Made by a program: the position numbers and the translations under genes
Shown: positions 43,691-55,389 of the stretch, piece after piece
Numbering within the stretch: the stretch's first letter is position 1
Layout: each line of letters opens with the position of its first letter
The notes under the pieces: generated by a model
The model's database searches: none
The model's input: only the letters and a program-made list of their open reading frames with translations
What the model was told of the DNA's origin: nothing
Source of the DNA: Rhabdophis nuchalis
Taxonomy: Eukaryota; Chordata; Lepidosauria; Squamata; Natricidae
Assembly (NCBI GenBank): GCA_039707465.1
Contig: CM077647.1
Span: 49,617,110 to 49,681,109 of the forward strand
DNA: 64,000 nt
Reading direction: 5' to 3'

Positions 43691-43872
43691 ATGGATGAGG
43701 TACAAATATAATGTATGGAGAGCAGAAGAGCCAATAATTGTTTTTGGGAGTTGATGATAAGATGAATTGATTTAAACATTTAATAATACAATACAGTATT
43801 GGCTATGTAATAGTATACATGTGGTTATATGTTATGAAAATGAAAAAATAAAAAACTTTATACAGAAAAAAT

Positions 43873-46595
43873 GTCACTGAGACATAAGGGACCAATGCAG
43901 TGTTCTCTGTAGCCAAACTACACTTATCCTGAAACAGCTACAGCTGCTGGTGTATGAATTCAAAGACACTTCTGAAAATGCCCCCAGGTTACATAGCTGT
44001 TCTTCCACACTGAATATAGTCCAATCCAGGAAGCTAACCTATTTCTGAAGCACCCACTCGTAAGATCTTTATGAATTTAGGCAGTTTATTCAGATTTATA
44101 AATTCCATACTATATGTGGCCACTAGCCTAAAATTTCCAAAGGCTTCCATTTAGATGCAACAGAGATATCAGTTCCTTCCTTTCTGTTGTCCACCTTACT
44201 TACTTACAGTACTTACTCACTCACTCAATTTCTATAGCTACTCATTTCAGTCAATGACTGGACAATTTACAATTTAAAAATGTATTTCAGTTAAAACACC
44301 ATAACAATAAAAACATCCAAAATAATAGTAGCCAAGATTCTTAGCCAGTTCACAATAAAAGGTCCCTTGACAATTCTGCACCCAGGCTCAAGAACATAGT
44401 CAGGTTTTTAGCGTCTTATGAAAAGCTCACAAGATTGGGGCCATTCTAGTCTCCCAAACATGATTCTGGCTAGTCGTTTCCTCCTAGCATTGGTTCCAAG
44501 AGATATACATGTGAAGGCACAATAATGTTTATGTCTTTGTGGCCATAAAATATAAAGTCCATGCAGCAGGCAAAAATACATGTTCATTCAGCAAACTGCT
44601 CTAGTAAAAAAATGAAAAATAGATGCTTTCAGTAACCTTGGTCTGAACTTATTCCTAGAAGGACTATATTTGAGATAAACTAATACAGAGCAATAAACAG
44701 TCCTTGAAATAGAAGACTGCCAAAGTTTAAGTGATGTACTTTATTACCTGGATTATAGTATACTGAAAAGCATAGATAAAAGCACTGCTCATTTAATCCA
44801 AAAATTAAGATCTGATTTAAAACATGATCCAAAATATCACCAGTATGGGAATATGGGAATCTATATCTACATCTTCATTTCAAAATATTTTGTAAGCATC
44901 CAAAGTTTGTGGCAGATATATTAGTTTTATAAAAGATCATTTGTGAAATAGGCATTATTGAAATCTTTCTCAATAAAATTCTGAAGAATATCAACTTTAT
45001 AGGAGCTTTAAAAAACTTCAATTTGTTTTTCACTCTCTCTATAAATCTTTCTTGGGTCTTTCCTGAGCCACTATTTCATTCCTTAAGGACTGAGAAGGGA
45101 CAGGAGGACCATCAACTCCAAATGAATGTGTTTATTCAGAAATGTCTTGAAGCTTTTCCAGCTTTCAGTACTTTCCTCTGATTAAGCTTCCCTCTCATCC
45201 ACTATTTTCCAGGCCATTCATTGTAGCCTCCTGATGGGAATAACTGCCAGGAAACTGGATAAAAAAGATATTGAGTTGGAGAATGGAAATAAATCTAGAA
45301 ACCTGGGGCAAAATGAAATATTCCTACAAAGATTTACTATGTAATTATCTAAATTTCTGAAAGCAAACGCAATCTATAACAACTCAACACAATGGTTTTA
45401 TGACTTTCAGTGTTGTAAGTTGCCTGTGTTGCCTGTAGCAAGATGGGTGTCTAAACAAACAAACAAAATCAGCCTACTATAATTGTTTTATGATCCAGTG
45501 GTATCATGATACAGTACAAAACCTAGTGGGTTTTGTTACTGGTTTTTATACATGGCATTAATTTAGATGGCATTTGTATATTTTGGAGAATGCAATTTGC
45601 AAAAATGACAATTGGTGGAGACAGGGTAAGAAGTATGGAAATACCCTCAAACCATAAGCAAGATTTCTGACTATTATATCTCTTCAAATGTTTTTTTTAA
45701 TGAGACAGAAATAAGGAAGAATACACATCTGGATATTTATTGACTGAATGATGCTGTAAGCTATTAATATCTCTTTTTCAAAGCACTATAATTGGAGAGT
45801 CCTTGGAAAGCTGTTGACTGTAATTAAAAGGCAGACTTGTCAATTCCTCCACTTTCTCTTACTCCTCCCTTATTTCCACCCTGGAGTTGTCCATTGCTAG
45901 AAAAGTGAAAGCAGTATTTTTGCAGCCATTCTTTCGGTAGCCCGCAAAGCAGGAAATTCATGGGTGATAATTCCAGGACATCCTAATTTTTTTAGGGAAT
46001 TCACAGAATGTCTCCAAATCTTGGGTTACATATAGATTTCATTCAGCAATTTTGTTATTAATAGATAAGTTTGTTGTTGCCTGCCCAAGAAGGGTTTCAT
46101 TATATCAGCTAATGAGTTATGGATAAACAAGATTTAAGGATTTATGAAATACACCTTGCATCAAATCAAAATTGCTAAGGAAAGCCAAAAGAAAGCTCTG
46201 CCAGCTTGACCCACGTTTCTAGCCTTTTCTGTCATTCTCTGTTGTTGAATCAAATATATATTTTATGTTCATTCCAGGAAACAGATGAATGTTCCTAATT
46301 GGACACGTTGTAATTTCATTGGTGCCTAAGAAACTGTAGCTGTGTATTTGCTGCATTTCCTTGTTTGCAGAGGTGATTTAACTTTTTAAAAGTCTCATTA
46401 AGATTAATTCATGGGTAAATTTCTTTGCTTATTATTAATGATCTTCCAAATGCATGCTTTTCTACACAAGTCTTTAACAGCATGCTAAATTGCTTGTTAA
46501 AGTGCCCTTGCAACACTATTTCACTATGTTGACTCAACAACGCAGATTGATTGTGATCCACACAGGCCTAGAATTTACTCATTTTAAGAATGAAA
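43873..46595. other. single-copy sequence, no gene recognised
   Basis: No coding frame or repeat recognised. The complexity is normal rather than repetitive. Confidence 0.4.
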
Positions 46596-46680
46596 TGCCA
46601 TAAACTAGCTTTTCCCAACCGGACAAGATCCCGGTATGCTGGGACTGCAATTGTCAGAATTCCCAATAAGATATGCTCCC
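46596..46680. repeat. fragment of a hAT-like repeat
   Basis: 'cttttcccaaccggacaaga' and 'ggactgcaattgtcagaatt' match the pattern of a widespread 'ttcccaacc... ctgcaactcccagaattc' MITE. Ends unclear. Confidence 0.4.
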
Positions 46681-47089
46681 TCCTCCCATTCCAGTAAGAA
46701 ATCGGATTAGGAGAGTTGTTGTATAAAAAGAGGGGGAGCATTAATTCCCATCACACACATGCATACACATGAGAGACATACAGCTTGGTTATTGGAGCTA
46801 TAATTCAAAAAGTCAATATATGAAATATTGTGACAAACGTATGCCCAACTTTACGAGGGTTGTTTTGACCTGGGCAAAGCTGTAGAAATGAATGTTTTAA
46901 TGGAGCTTTTCTCCATAAAGAGAAGATACATATACTTCCTAGTTAACCTTGATTAAAAAGATTATATTTTATATGTGTGATATATGTTAATTATAGTGGA
47001 ACAGAAAATTTCAAAATATATATGCGCCACAACTGATATGGAACTGCAATCTCTAAAGCTGTGGCTGAGGTATACATTCTCAAGAAAGT

Positions 47090-47152
47090 CAAGCTAGCTG
47101 GCTGGGGAATTCTGGGAGTTGAAGTCCACCAGTCTTAAAAGAGCCGACTTTG
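47090..47152. mobile_element. half of a palindromic hAT MITE
   Basis: 'ggctggggaattctgggagt' and 'gaagtccaccagtcttaaa' match the right half of the element at 55398-55637, ending 'cagacccctg'. The left half is missing. Confidence 0.6.
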
Positions 47153-47498
47153 CAGACCCCTGAGCTAGACCATCACAACTCATCTAAATTAATTTTTTCC
47201 CTTTGGCAATAAGATGACCACTTATTCATAACTGAGCATTCAGCTAAAGTAAAATGCAACCTTGCATAAAAATGCATTTGCTAATTTATAATGCTATAAA
47301 TCCACTTAGAAAGTTGTTATAACTTGATGGCTTAACTTCTTGACTTAAAAGAAGACTGAACAAATTACGTTCAGCTTGCTTATTAGTGTATTGACCAATT
47401 ACTGCTAATGGGACTTTTCAAGCCTCTTATAATTCTGCTAATCTTTAAACTGGATTCACACCAGATATTCTTCTAAATTTTATTTTATTTAAATGAAT

Positions 47499-47845
47499 CA
47501 GGGATGTCAAACTCAATTTCATTGAGGGCCATATGAAGGTGGTGTTTGACCTTGAGGGGCTGGGGTAGGTATGACCAGATCAACATCACTTGTATCAGGG
47601 ACGCCTATGGTGGCCTAAGTGCTTTGCCAGCAAAAACAGGCTTCTTAACTCCATTTTCGGCTGCAAAAGCCTGCTGCCATCTCTGCCAGTGAAAACAGAG
47701 CTCAGGAGGGCCATACACAGCCCTGTTTTCACTGGCAGAGGCACAGGTGGCCAGTCCTTCGCTGTTTCCAGGGCAGCTCTTTGGGCCAAATCTACATGCC
47801 CCATGGACCAGGTCCGATCCCCAGGACTTGAGTTTGGCACCCCTG
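47499..47845. mobile_element. hAT-type MITE
   Basis: Inverted termini 'cagggatgtcaaactcaat' and the complement of 'gagtttggcacccctg'. The interior contains an inverted pair 'cagtgaaaacagagctcagg' / 'ccctgttttcactggcag'. The 8-bp flanks 'aaatgaat' and 'atctaaat' match only partly, so the TSD is decayed. Confidence 0.65.
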
Positions 47846-49059
47846 ATCTAAATAAAGAAAAGCTTTGGATAGAGATCTACTCCCTGCCAATTCAGAATTT
47901 GCCTATCTGCCTATTTCACCAATGAAAAGGAGCTTTCCCATCCCAATAGACTCATTGTGAATCAACTAATTCCCAGTGTGGTTGCAAAACTGTCATTTGT
48001 TCCTATATAATGTTTTGCAACTTCAGTAGTGATGATCAACGAACCTCATCTCTCTTACTCCTGAACCATTTTGTATATATAATAATGTATACAATTACAA
48101 TGTGCATATATATTTTCTAAGAAAATAAGACTAAAATAAGTGTTAAGATCTATCTCAGGATATGATTCAAATGCAGGGAACACTCACAGAGTCTATTTTT
48201 ACACATTAAGACTTTATCACAAGGAAACACTGTTGGTGAAAGGTTTTTCTGCACACAGAGCAGGTCTAGATGGATTTATTAAAAACTGAGCTTTATCAGA
48301 GCAAGGGTCACTTCTAGGAGGCATTTGTATGTTGACTCGACTGTTTCTAATAGCTGCACTAAATCTACTGCAGCTCCATCAGCTTGACTTAATTTGAGAT
48401 TAGAGAGGTAACCCATCCCAATGGTGCCGGCAAAATGACATCTAACTAATTATAATTATAGGCCACAGACAAGCCAGTTGTGGTGGCTTTACTGAAATAA
48501 GAACTTAATCCAATAAAACCAATGTATTTCCTAACACCAGCCTATAAAACGTGCATGTTTTTACTGGATTGTCAATATTTATTACATTGTAACACTGTTC
48601 CCTTTCCATCCTTACAGACAGTTGTTGCCCTTGTAGGTCAACATATGTATTACAATTTACTCCTTGGATTCTGTACAAATATATAGCCTAGATTTCTCCT
48701 GCCGCAGACAATTCCCACCGTAGTACCAAGCCTACCCAAATCTTCAAATCCTATTGTTATTTTTCTAAGTTCGTTCTTAGACAAATTTGAGAACTCCTTT
48801 AAATCTGCCAATACTTTCTCCCATATATGAGTGCTCATATCTGGGTTACCTAAAGATAGGAGGAAGTACTATGAGAAATTATTGAGGTCATAGCCAACCA
48901 GTGGCATGCATCACTCTCTAATAACTGGGAACATTTTAAACTTTGAATGAAAGGTGTTGAATTAAATTACAGGGAGAGGAAAATCCACTTAATTTAATTT
49001 AGAACTGATGGGACAGAAGTCAACAGCTGAGATTACACATTAGCATATAGTTAAACATG
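47846..49059. other. no recognisable feature
   Basis: Single-copy AT-rich sequence. Confidence 0.4.
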
Positions 49060-49590
49060 CTGCATATCCTACAATTGCCTGGGCAGCCCTTGGGAGCCCT
49101 TGAGTGGCCCATGTTATACCGCTCTTCCACAACCTGCACTGGCTGTCAGTTTGCTTCTGGGTCCACTTCAAGGTGTTGGTTCTCACTGTTAAGGCCCTTT
49201 ATGACAGGGGTCCAGGCTATCTAAAGAACTGGCCAACCACGATAGGACTAGCCCAGATCTTTTCTGACATGGTTCCCAACTTCTGGAAAACCATGCACCC
49301 TGGGGTGAAATATGTACTCACCATTTTGGCCTTTTGAAAGGCCTTGTACAACTAGCCTGGGGCCCCAATGGGGATTTGGCATTTTTTTGAAGGTGGCTAA
49401 GCCCAGCTGTTTCCTGTATGTGATCTGCCCCCTCCTCTTCTGCACCAATTTTATTCTAAGTGAGTTTTAATTTAAGACCCCTTATTTATTATTTGAATGT
49501 TTTATGGTATATTTTAATTGTATGTGTATAACTCACTTAATAGTCACTTTCAACAAGTTGGGCAGAGTACAAGTTCCGTAAATAAATATT
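49060..49590 (+). mobile_element. old LINE RT C-terminal relic and 3' UTR
   Basis: The frame 49104-49337 reads 'HVIPLFHNLHWLSVCFWVHF', a decayed version of the 'HITPLLRELHWLPVAFRVRF' block of the L2/CR1 family. It is followed by a long 3' part to 'gttgggcagagtacaagttc' and an 'aaataaata' tail. Much older than copies A-I, and from a different subfamily. Confidence 0.6.
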
Positions 49591-51741
49591 TACTATTTAT
49601 CACTGCTTCCCCTAATACCTGTTTTTTTATGCTGCTTACACCCTGTTCTTCAATCCTGAATCTTCTACAGTTTATTTCTAATTACAGATGATTTGCTAAA
49701 CTTTTATATATAATAATCCAACATCATTCCCCAAGTATGTCTCTCTACCTAATCAAATGACAGATGAGCGAAACAGCTGCATATAAGGCAATGGCCACAG
49801 GAATCTGAGGACTTTTTCTCACAGAAAAATTAAAGTGCTCTCCATCCTTAATCAAGCAGAAATCTATATCAGCATGAAATGTGCAGTCCCTATGGTTATC
49901 TCTGTTTTGCCACTTGGATGTATTGCTGACTTTAGTCAAAATATATAGTACATGCTCAGGACAGGAATTGGTGGATTTCATAGCTGTGTTTTCCTTTACT
50001 CTCACAAAATACCACCAGACAGTGACATTTATCAGCTTCTTGACTTAACATAAACTCAGACTGGAGGGGAGGCAAGTTTTGACAAATGGCTAAACCACTG
50101 GGTTTAGCATGTGTCAGAATTCATCCTTGTGCTGCACAATGTTTTGCAAAGGTGCATTCAAAGGGAGGCCAACTAACAGCTGATATCAACTGACAGTCAG
50201 ATACTTTTGGGACACAGGAAGTTAATAACATCTGACAGGCTTGGTGAGGTTTGAACCATGAAACCTATAGAAAGAGATCTCTCACTTTCTACTCTGCTTC
50301 AACATAGAATCTTTCCAGCACCATGACCAATCATCTCTTGTTCATTCATATTCAGATCTCTAAACTGAAGATCATTTCAGAGGTCTAAAAGCAAGAGAGC
50401 TAATTTGAAAGAATTGCTCTGTCCTGCTGCTTAGAACAGAATGGCTCTGAAAAGCTCTGCTAAGCATTGAAGAGGAATGGGCATGATTGGACCAGCTTAA
50501 AGTGGCCAATAAGTACCAAGTTGATACCATTCCTCAAGAGTCATCTGCTTATGCTATTGACAGAATAACTGGTGAAAATATATTAGATTATATCCACAGC
50601 AAAACCAGTGTTGTAATCAAGATGATAAAAAACATTATTTTAACTTCTGAAGGATTAAGGACCACTTAAGAATGCTTCAAATAATGGACATGGAGCTAAA
50701 TGAAAGAATGCAGCAGAATTAGGAGGTTGCCTAGACATGTTTTGTCAAGGTTAGATATAAGTAAGGCAAAACTGAATCTCTGTAACATGATGAGAGGATG
50801 GATCAGATGGCATATCCTATAAGAGGACACAGCTGGCTAGCTGGCTGAAAATATCAACATCAGCATGTTTACCACTCTTATAGGAAATTCAATCTACCTT
50901 TAAAATATGATTGCATCCTTGAGAGCTTAACAAAAAAGGACAGAAGAAAGAAACAGAACCTCTAGGTTTAGGAAAAAATATACTTCTAATCTACACAGAG
51001 ATCATTGTTTTCATCTACTTCCAGTCATTCAGGCATATGAAAATAATTCCTTATCAGTTGAAATCTAGAGAAAGCTCTCTTCTTCTTTCTCTGTGGAACT
51101 GTCACACAGTGTGATAGAAAGCAACCCACACTGTGTTTAAAAAAAAAAAAGAATTAGACCAATAGCTATAAATTGTGCTGAGGGGAAAAGGATAGCAACC
51201 TATTCCAAGTCCTCCACGTGATGCACATCTCAAACAGCTCCAACCTTGTTTCTCAAATGCTCATGTTCCATTAATATAAGCCTTTCGCTCTTTTAGTTAT
51301 AAAAATATAAATTAAACAAGTGGTGCATACTACACACAACTGCCAACTAAGAAATTAGCATACTACTAACTTTTTCCAAATATTAAAAAATTAGAATATT
51401 GTACGTGTTTCATATTACTACTTCAATTAATTAACTTTAATTATATTAAACTTGCATTGATGTTCTGCATTGATGTCCCACAATATCAGATAGCATCTTC
51501 CCATCACACTTCTGAATAGCAAACTATTTCTCCATATTTCAGTCTAAATATGGGTATGTAGTTTTGAATACAGTTTCACCCAAGGTATATTGTAGCATTA
51601 GAAAAGTTGAAGAAAAAATATCATCAATGTTATCAGGAATTCACTGAAAGAAAGTTTAGATATTTGGGCCTTTCTCACTTAGGAAAAAGTAGTCAAAAGA
51701 AAAGGTCAAGTGAACCTAGTATATTTGATATGTATAATATT
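49591..51741. other. no gene recognised
   Basis: Single-copy sequence. A 60-codon plus frame (50487-50669, beginning 'MDQLKVANKYQVDTIPQESS') has a plausible protein-like composition but I do not recognise it and there is no flanking gene structure. Confidence 0.35.
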
Positions 51742-51998
51742 GTTCTTTCATAATTTTTTTAAAAAAGAATTTTTATTGGTTTTCAAAATATACATGAGGA
51801 AAAGGTGTAAGGTGAATATAACATTTTGGTAGCTCCCATGCCGGTGGTGGTAGTCCTCCCAAAACTTCACAAATTTACAATTTTAAAAATAAAGGATAAG
51901 CATATACAGAGTTTACATTGTGTATTCCATACATTCAATCATCTTTTTCTTTGCCATTTTCTCTTGTATCGACAATTACAATAACATTTCAAATAAAA

Positions 51999-52917
51999 TC
52001 ATTTTTGAGATCTAAGTCTTTTCGATATTGATTCTTCTTCCCCGTCATTGGGCGGGGCCATCAACCCCTTTGTTCCCCCATTTTCGTTCCCTAGGAGGGA
52101 AGAATGTTTTTGAATAAAGGCCTCCGCCTCGCTTAATGTTTTAACTCTTACTCTACCCCCCTCCCAGAAGATCAGCATTCCCTCTGGCTGTAACCACTTG
52201 AACCAAATTCCTTTTTTGTATAATTTCTTAGACAAGAAGGAATATTTCCTTCTTATTTCTCTAATTTTTTTCGGAATTTGTTTCAAAATGATTATTTCTT
52301 TATCTTGATACTTTAAAATTCCATCCCGTTGGGCCCTCAATATCTCATCCCTTGTGGACCTCCTAAGAAATTTAACATGAACTTCTCTTGGTACATTATG
52401 CATTCTAGCATATGCTCAATTGATTCTACAAACCAGGTCCATATCCCACCAGAGTTGTTATTTATCCCTTTTAAGGTATTCTGCTAACATTGTACTCATA
52501 ACATCTTTAAGATCTTCATTTTCTGACTCTGGTATGTTCTGGAACCTGAGGAAAAAAGACATTCTTTCAAATTCAATTTTAGTCATGTAACATCCTAATT
52601 CTAGATTCCCCTTCCGGATCTCCTTAACCTCTTCCCCCATCTCAGCCGCTCCACCCTCTAACGTCACAATTTTTGTTTATTTTCCATTGTGCTTCATTGT
52701 GTTTCCATGAGTCCTATTTTTAAATCTGTCATTTCTTTCCGCAATTCATTCACGTTTTCCATAATTTCCCGAAACATTTCTTTAACCGACAGTTCCTGTG
52801 AGCTCTCTCCAGCAGATTCTTTCTGTAGCAGTGAAGAAATCTTCGACTGCGTACTTGGACTGGAGACAGCTGATGACAGGGCGAAAGTTGACTTTCCTGT
52901 TGGCGGCTTTTAGGACC
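51999..52917 (-). pseudogene. L1-type ORF1 (copy 2), frameshifted
   Basis: Same domain order as copy 1. A putative start 'MGPK' at about 52915 is followed by a one-base shift in an A-run, then a coiled-coil region ('SVKEMFREIMENVNELRKEM') ending at a stop near 52690. The RRM-like part is 'KIEFERMSFFLRFQNIPESE' (frame 52458-52667). After another shift and a TGA (expected Ser) the C-terminal domain is open (51999-52403), from 'VPREVHVKFLRRSTRDEIL' to 'ISKRLRSQK'. By eye roughly two-thirds of aligned C-terminal residues match copy 1. Confidence 0.8.
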
Positions 52918-53795
52918 CATTGTCTCAGTTCTAAATTCTAAGTTAGTAGAAGAAATGGCGTCAGAGAAGCAGACGGTCGAGACAGCCCGAGGTATTGGAG
53001 CAATCCAAATGAGAATCCAGTCTTAAGAGTACATTAAAAAAAGAAAAACCATATAATCCACATCCAGAAGCCCATGTATTGGGAGAGACTTGCGGCCCCC
53101 CCAGGAGAGATGTTAAAAATAAAAAATTTAAGTCCTTTTAAGCTGGCAGTTATAGAGGGAAAAGCTTCATTAATGCAAGGGAGTTATAGGCAGAGAACAA
53201 AGAGAAGCCATCTTACCTTGCCCTCTAACAGGAAGAAAAGTGAAAGTTCCATTTTACTTTTTCTAAAAGAACTTTGCGACAGATTGTTGCAACTGCGATA
53301 GCATAGATACAGTTCTTGCCTATAGTTGATTCAAATGGCAAGTTAGTCTCTTTTTTCTCTCCATTCCATTATGGAGAGATTGTTTAAGTGCCGCTTCATC
53401 CAAGGGGGAGTTAAACAGGAAAAAACTCCCCCTCCAATCTCTGTTCAAAGTTGATTGAATTGGAACTCACAGTATTCTGTCGCTTGTCCTCAGGGTGCAG
53501 ACCAAGAGATTAGGGAGAACCCTCCATCTCCGGCATTCCAGCCACTCTTTTCATTCAGCTGTCGTTCCCGGGATCCATCGGCAAAGGGGCAGAATTTGCC
53601 CCCCCTTCTGCTTCCCAGCTCCTGGGGCGAGGCTGGGAGCACCCCACCAGCCTCCGCCAAGTTGGGGGCTTCCAATGAGCCGCCCTTAGGGCAGGGTGTT
53701 CCTCCAGAACCCCCTGTGCCCCCGAAGGAGCCCACCAGGAGAGCGAGCGGCGGATGAAGCACATCCATTGCCTTCGGAAACCGGAAGTCGAATCC
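52918..53795 (-). promoter_or_regulatory. CpG/GC-rich 5' UTR (copy 2)
   Basis: GC-rich block, strongest at 53480-53790, upstream of the ORF1 relic and ending at the TSD. The plus-strand string 'ggaaaccggaagtcgaatcc' at 53776-53795 holds an ETS-like core next to the insertion's 5' tip. Frames of 92-100 codons here on both strands are Pro/Gly-rich and are not shared with copy 1. Confidence 0.5.
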
Positions 53796-53812
53796 GTTCT
53801 TTCATAATTTTT

Positions 53813-54065
53813 GAAGTGGAGTCATCCAATGAATCTGAATGGTAGGATTTTCATACCAGTCAAAAGTGCCTGTATCTCTCTCCTTGTGTCTGGTATCCAT
53901 TGCTAAGTTCTTCATGTACAGTTAAGAAGAAGATTGATTAATTGTTTGGTATTTGCTACCACATATATTTCTGTATATGTTGTATATAAACCACTGTTAA
54001 ATGTGTTAGGTGATATCTCCATTGGGAGACAGCAGAGGGTGTGCAGCATAATATGCAGCTAGAAG
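53813..54065. other. no recognisable feature
   Basis: Short AT-rich spacer. Confidence 0.4.
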
Positions 54066-54480
54066 AATGTTGTTAATGTACACACAATTAGTATACCAGA
54101 CACTGTTTAAGTTAAATAAAATAGCTTTTATTGAGATTGTAAAAACTACTAAACTAAACTACTGCTCAATAAGCAGTGATGTTAAACGAGTCAAAAACAA
54201 AGTCTCAACAAATATCAAATATTTTGCTTATAGCCAGCAAACGCAATCTTTCATCTTCTTCTTCAGTAATTCACAGTTCACGACACAATTCAATTATCAA
54301 ACAGCAAGTCCAGCAGAGAGAGAGATATGCGCTCTCCTGGCTTTCTCTTACAGTTAGAGATAATTGCACTTACTAATTGCACTCTAACATTCCAACATCC
54401 TTAAAGTTACAATGACCATATATCATTATGGTACTTTATATTGTCTACCCAACTATAGGAGTCTACTCCTAACAAAATGT
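54066..54480 (-). repeat. solo LTR with 5-bp TSD, minus strand
   Basis: The LTR at about 54071-54475 is flanked by 'aatgt' on each side (54066-54070 and 54476-54480). On the minus strand it starts 'tgttaggagtagactcc' and ends 'tgtacattaaca', with a poly(A) signal (AATAAA; plus strand 'cttttattgag') about 50 bp from the end. Terminal TG...CA and a 5-bp duplication fit an LTR retrotransposon; the 'tgttagga' start suggests copia-like, which is inference. No internal region. Confidence 0.7.
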
Positions 54481-55389
54481 CTAAGTCTCTGTGGGCTGTG
54501 TTTTGCTCCTGGATTGTCTCCGATTAGTAGTCATGCTGCAAACGCTCTGACAGTATTGGCCACCCATTTTATCTCAGGGTAACTTTGGGCAGCTTACAAT
54601 CATAAAAGATAAACACTGAGTAAACATAAATAAGTTCATAGGAAAAACCAAACACTGTGGTCCAATTAGAAGATGGGGAGGATGGGAGCAGGATGGAGGA
54701 AGGGGGGCAAGTGGGATCTATTGTTAATCTATTCACCAGCTCCACAGTGATGCTCCCCATTCCCACAATAATATATGCTCTTATTTGCATCTAATCAACA
54801 ACCCACTGACTTCTGGTCAGTTACCTAAATATAAATATGAACATACTTATATCCTTGCAAAAAAAAAAAAAAAAAAAAAGCAGCCACTCTTTCCTTGTGC
54901 CTTGAAACACATCCTTTGAGTTACACTTAAATGAAGATTGAACGTCATACATGATTTCTTTTATTACTCCTATAACCTAACAGTCCTTTTACGAGAGATT
55001 GGTAATATAATTCCCTCAATGCAAAGCCTGACCAAAGAATGTGGTGTCATTTTATATAACTGCGAGAGAGGAGAAGCTGGGCTGACAGTGCCTGTGGGTG
55101 AAGTGTAGATTTTATTACCCAATAGACCCAGAAGAACTACGAAGCAAGCGTGGTCAGTTTTTATTGCTTGTAAAATCAGCAATTGCACAAGGTACACTCT
55201 GATGTAAAAGAAAATGGGAAACAAGTGTCAGTGAGTGTCTAAAAAACTTTTACTGCACAACAAAAAAACAAATCTGCCAGAGATACACATGCATACACAG
55301 ATCACAGAGGCCTTGCTGACTACTTACCACTCAGACAAGTTAAATTCCATCATCACACTGAGGACAGATTCTTTCTCAGGCATCCAAAG
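54481..55389. other. no gene; A-run at 54859
   Basis: Single-copy sequence with a homopolymer of about 20 A at 54859-54879, which may be the tail of an unrecognised retroposon. Confidence 0.4.

Larger units (their letters stand above)
41160..43872 (+). repeat. AT/purine-rich composite of diverged tandem repeats, host of copy 3
   Basis: At least four pairs of diverged direct repeats. 'aatgagaggtagaatgcaac' near 41188 and 'aatgagaggtggaaggtagc' near 41400 are about 210 bp apart. 'aagaactgtata.ctaactg' flanks copy 3 and recurs near 42243. Units of about 75-85 bp lie at 42433-42676. 'gataattaaactgagttgct' near 42934 repeats 42792 at a 142-bp offset. The right end ('aaaaaataaaaaactttata', about 43840-43860) resembles an L1-type 3' end. 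An old L1 with repeated UTR units is possible; no ORF2 is recognised. Confidence 0.4.
51742..53812 (-). mobile_element. HAL1-like ORF1-only L1-type element, full length (copy 2)
   Basis: Bounded by a perfect 17-bp TSD 'gttctttcataattttt' at 51742-51758 and 53796-53812. On the minus strand: 5' tip 'ggattcgacttccggtttcc', CpG-rich 5' UTR of about 0.88 kb, degraded ORF1 (about 52915-51999), 3' UTR of about 240 bp and an AATAAA-containing end with a short A-run. Length is about 2.04 kb, close to copy 1. No ORF2 sequence. Its 3' UTR matches copy 3, so copies 2 and 3 are one subfamily and copy 1 another. Confidence 0.85.

Noticed and set aside
43309..43779. Long Leu/Pro/Ser-rich minus-strand frames (156 and 115 codons)
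   Set aside because: They read the complement of a polypurine tract, which lacks stop codons for compositional reasons.
50487..50669. 60-codon frame with protein-like composition
   Set aside because: No family resemblance, no splice context, no neighbouring exon; short enough to be chance.
53455..53768. 92-100-codon Pro/Gly-rich frames on both strands
   Set aside because: They lie in the GC-rich 5' UTR of the ORF1-only element, and copy 1 has no equivalent frame, so an ORF0-like gene is not supported.
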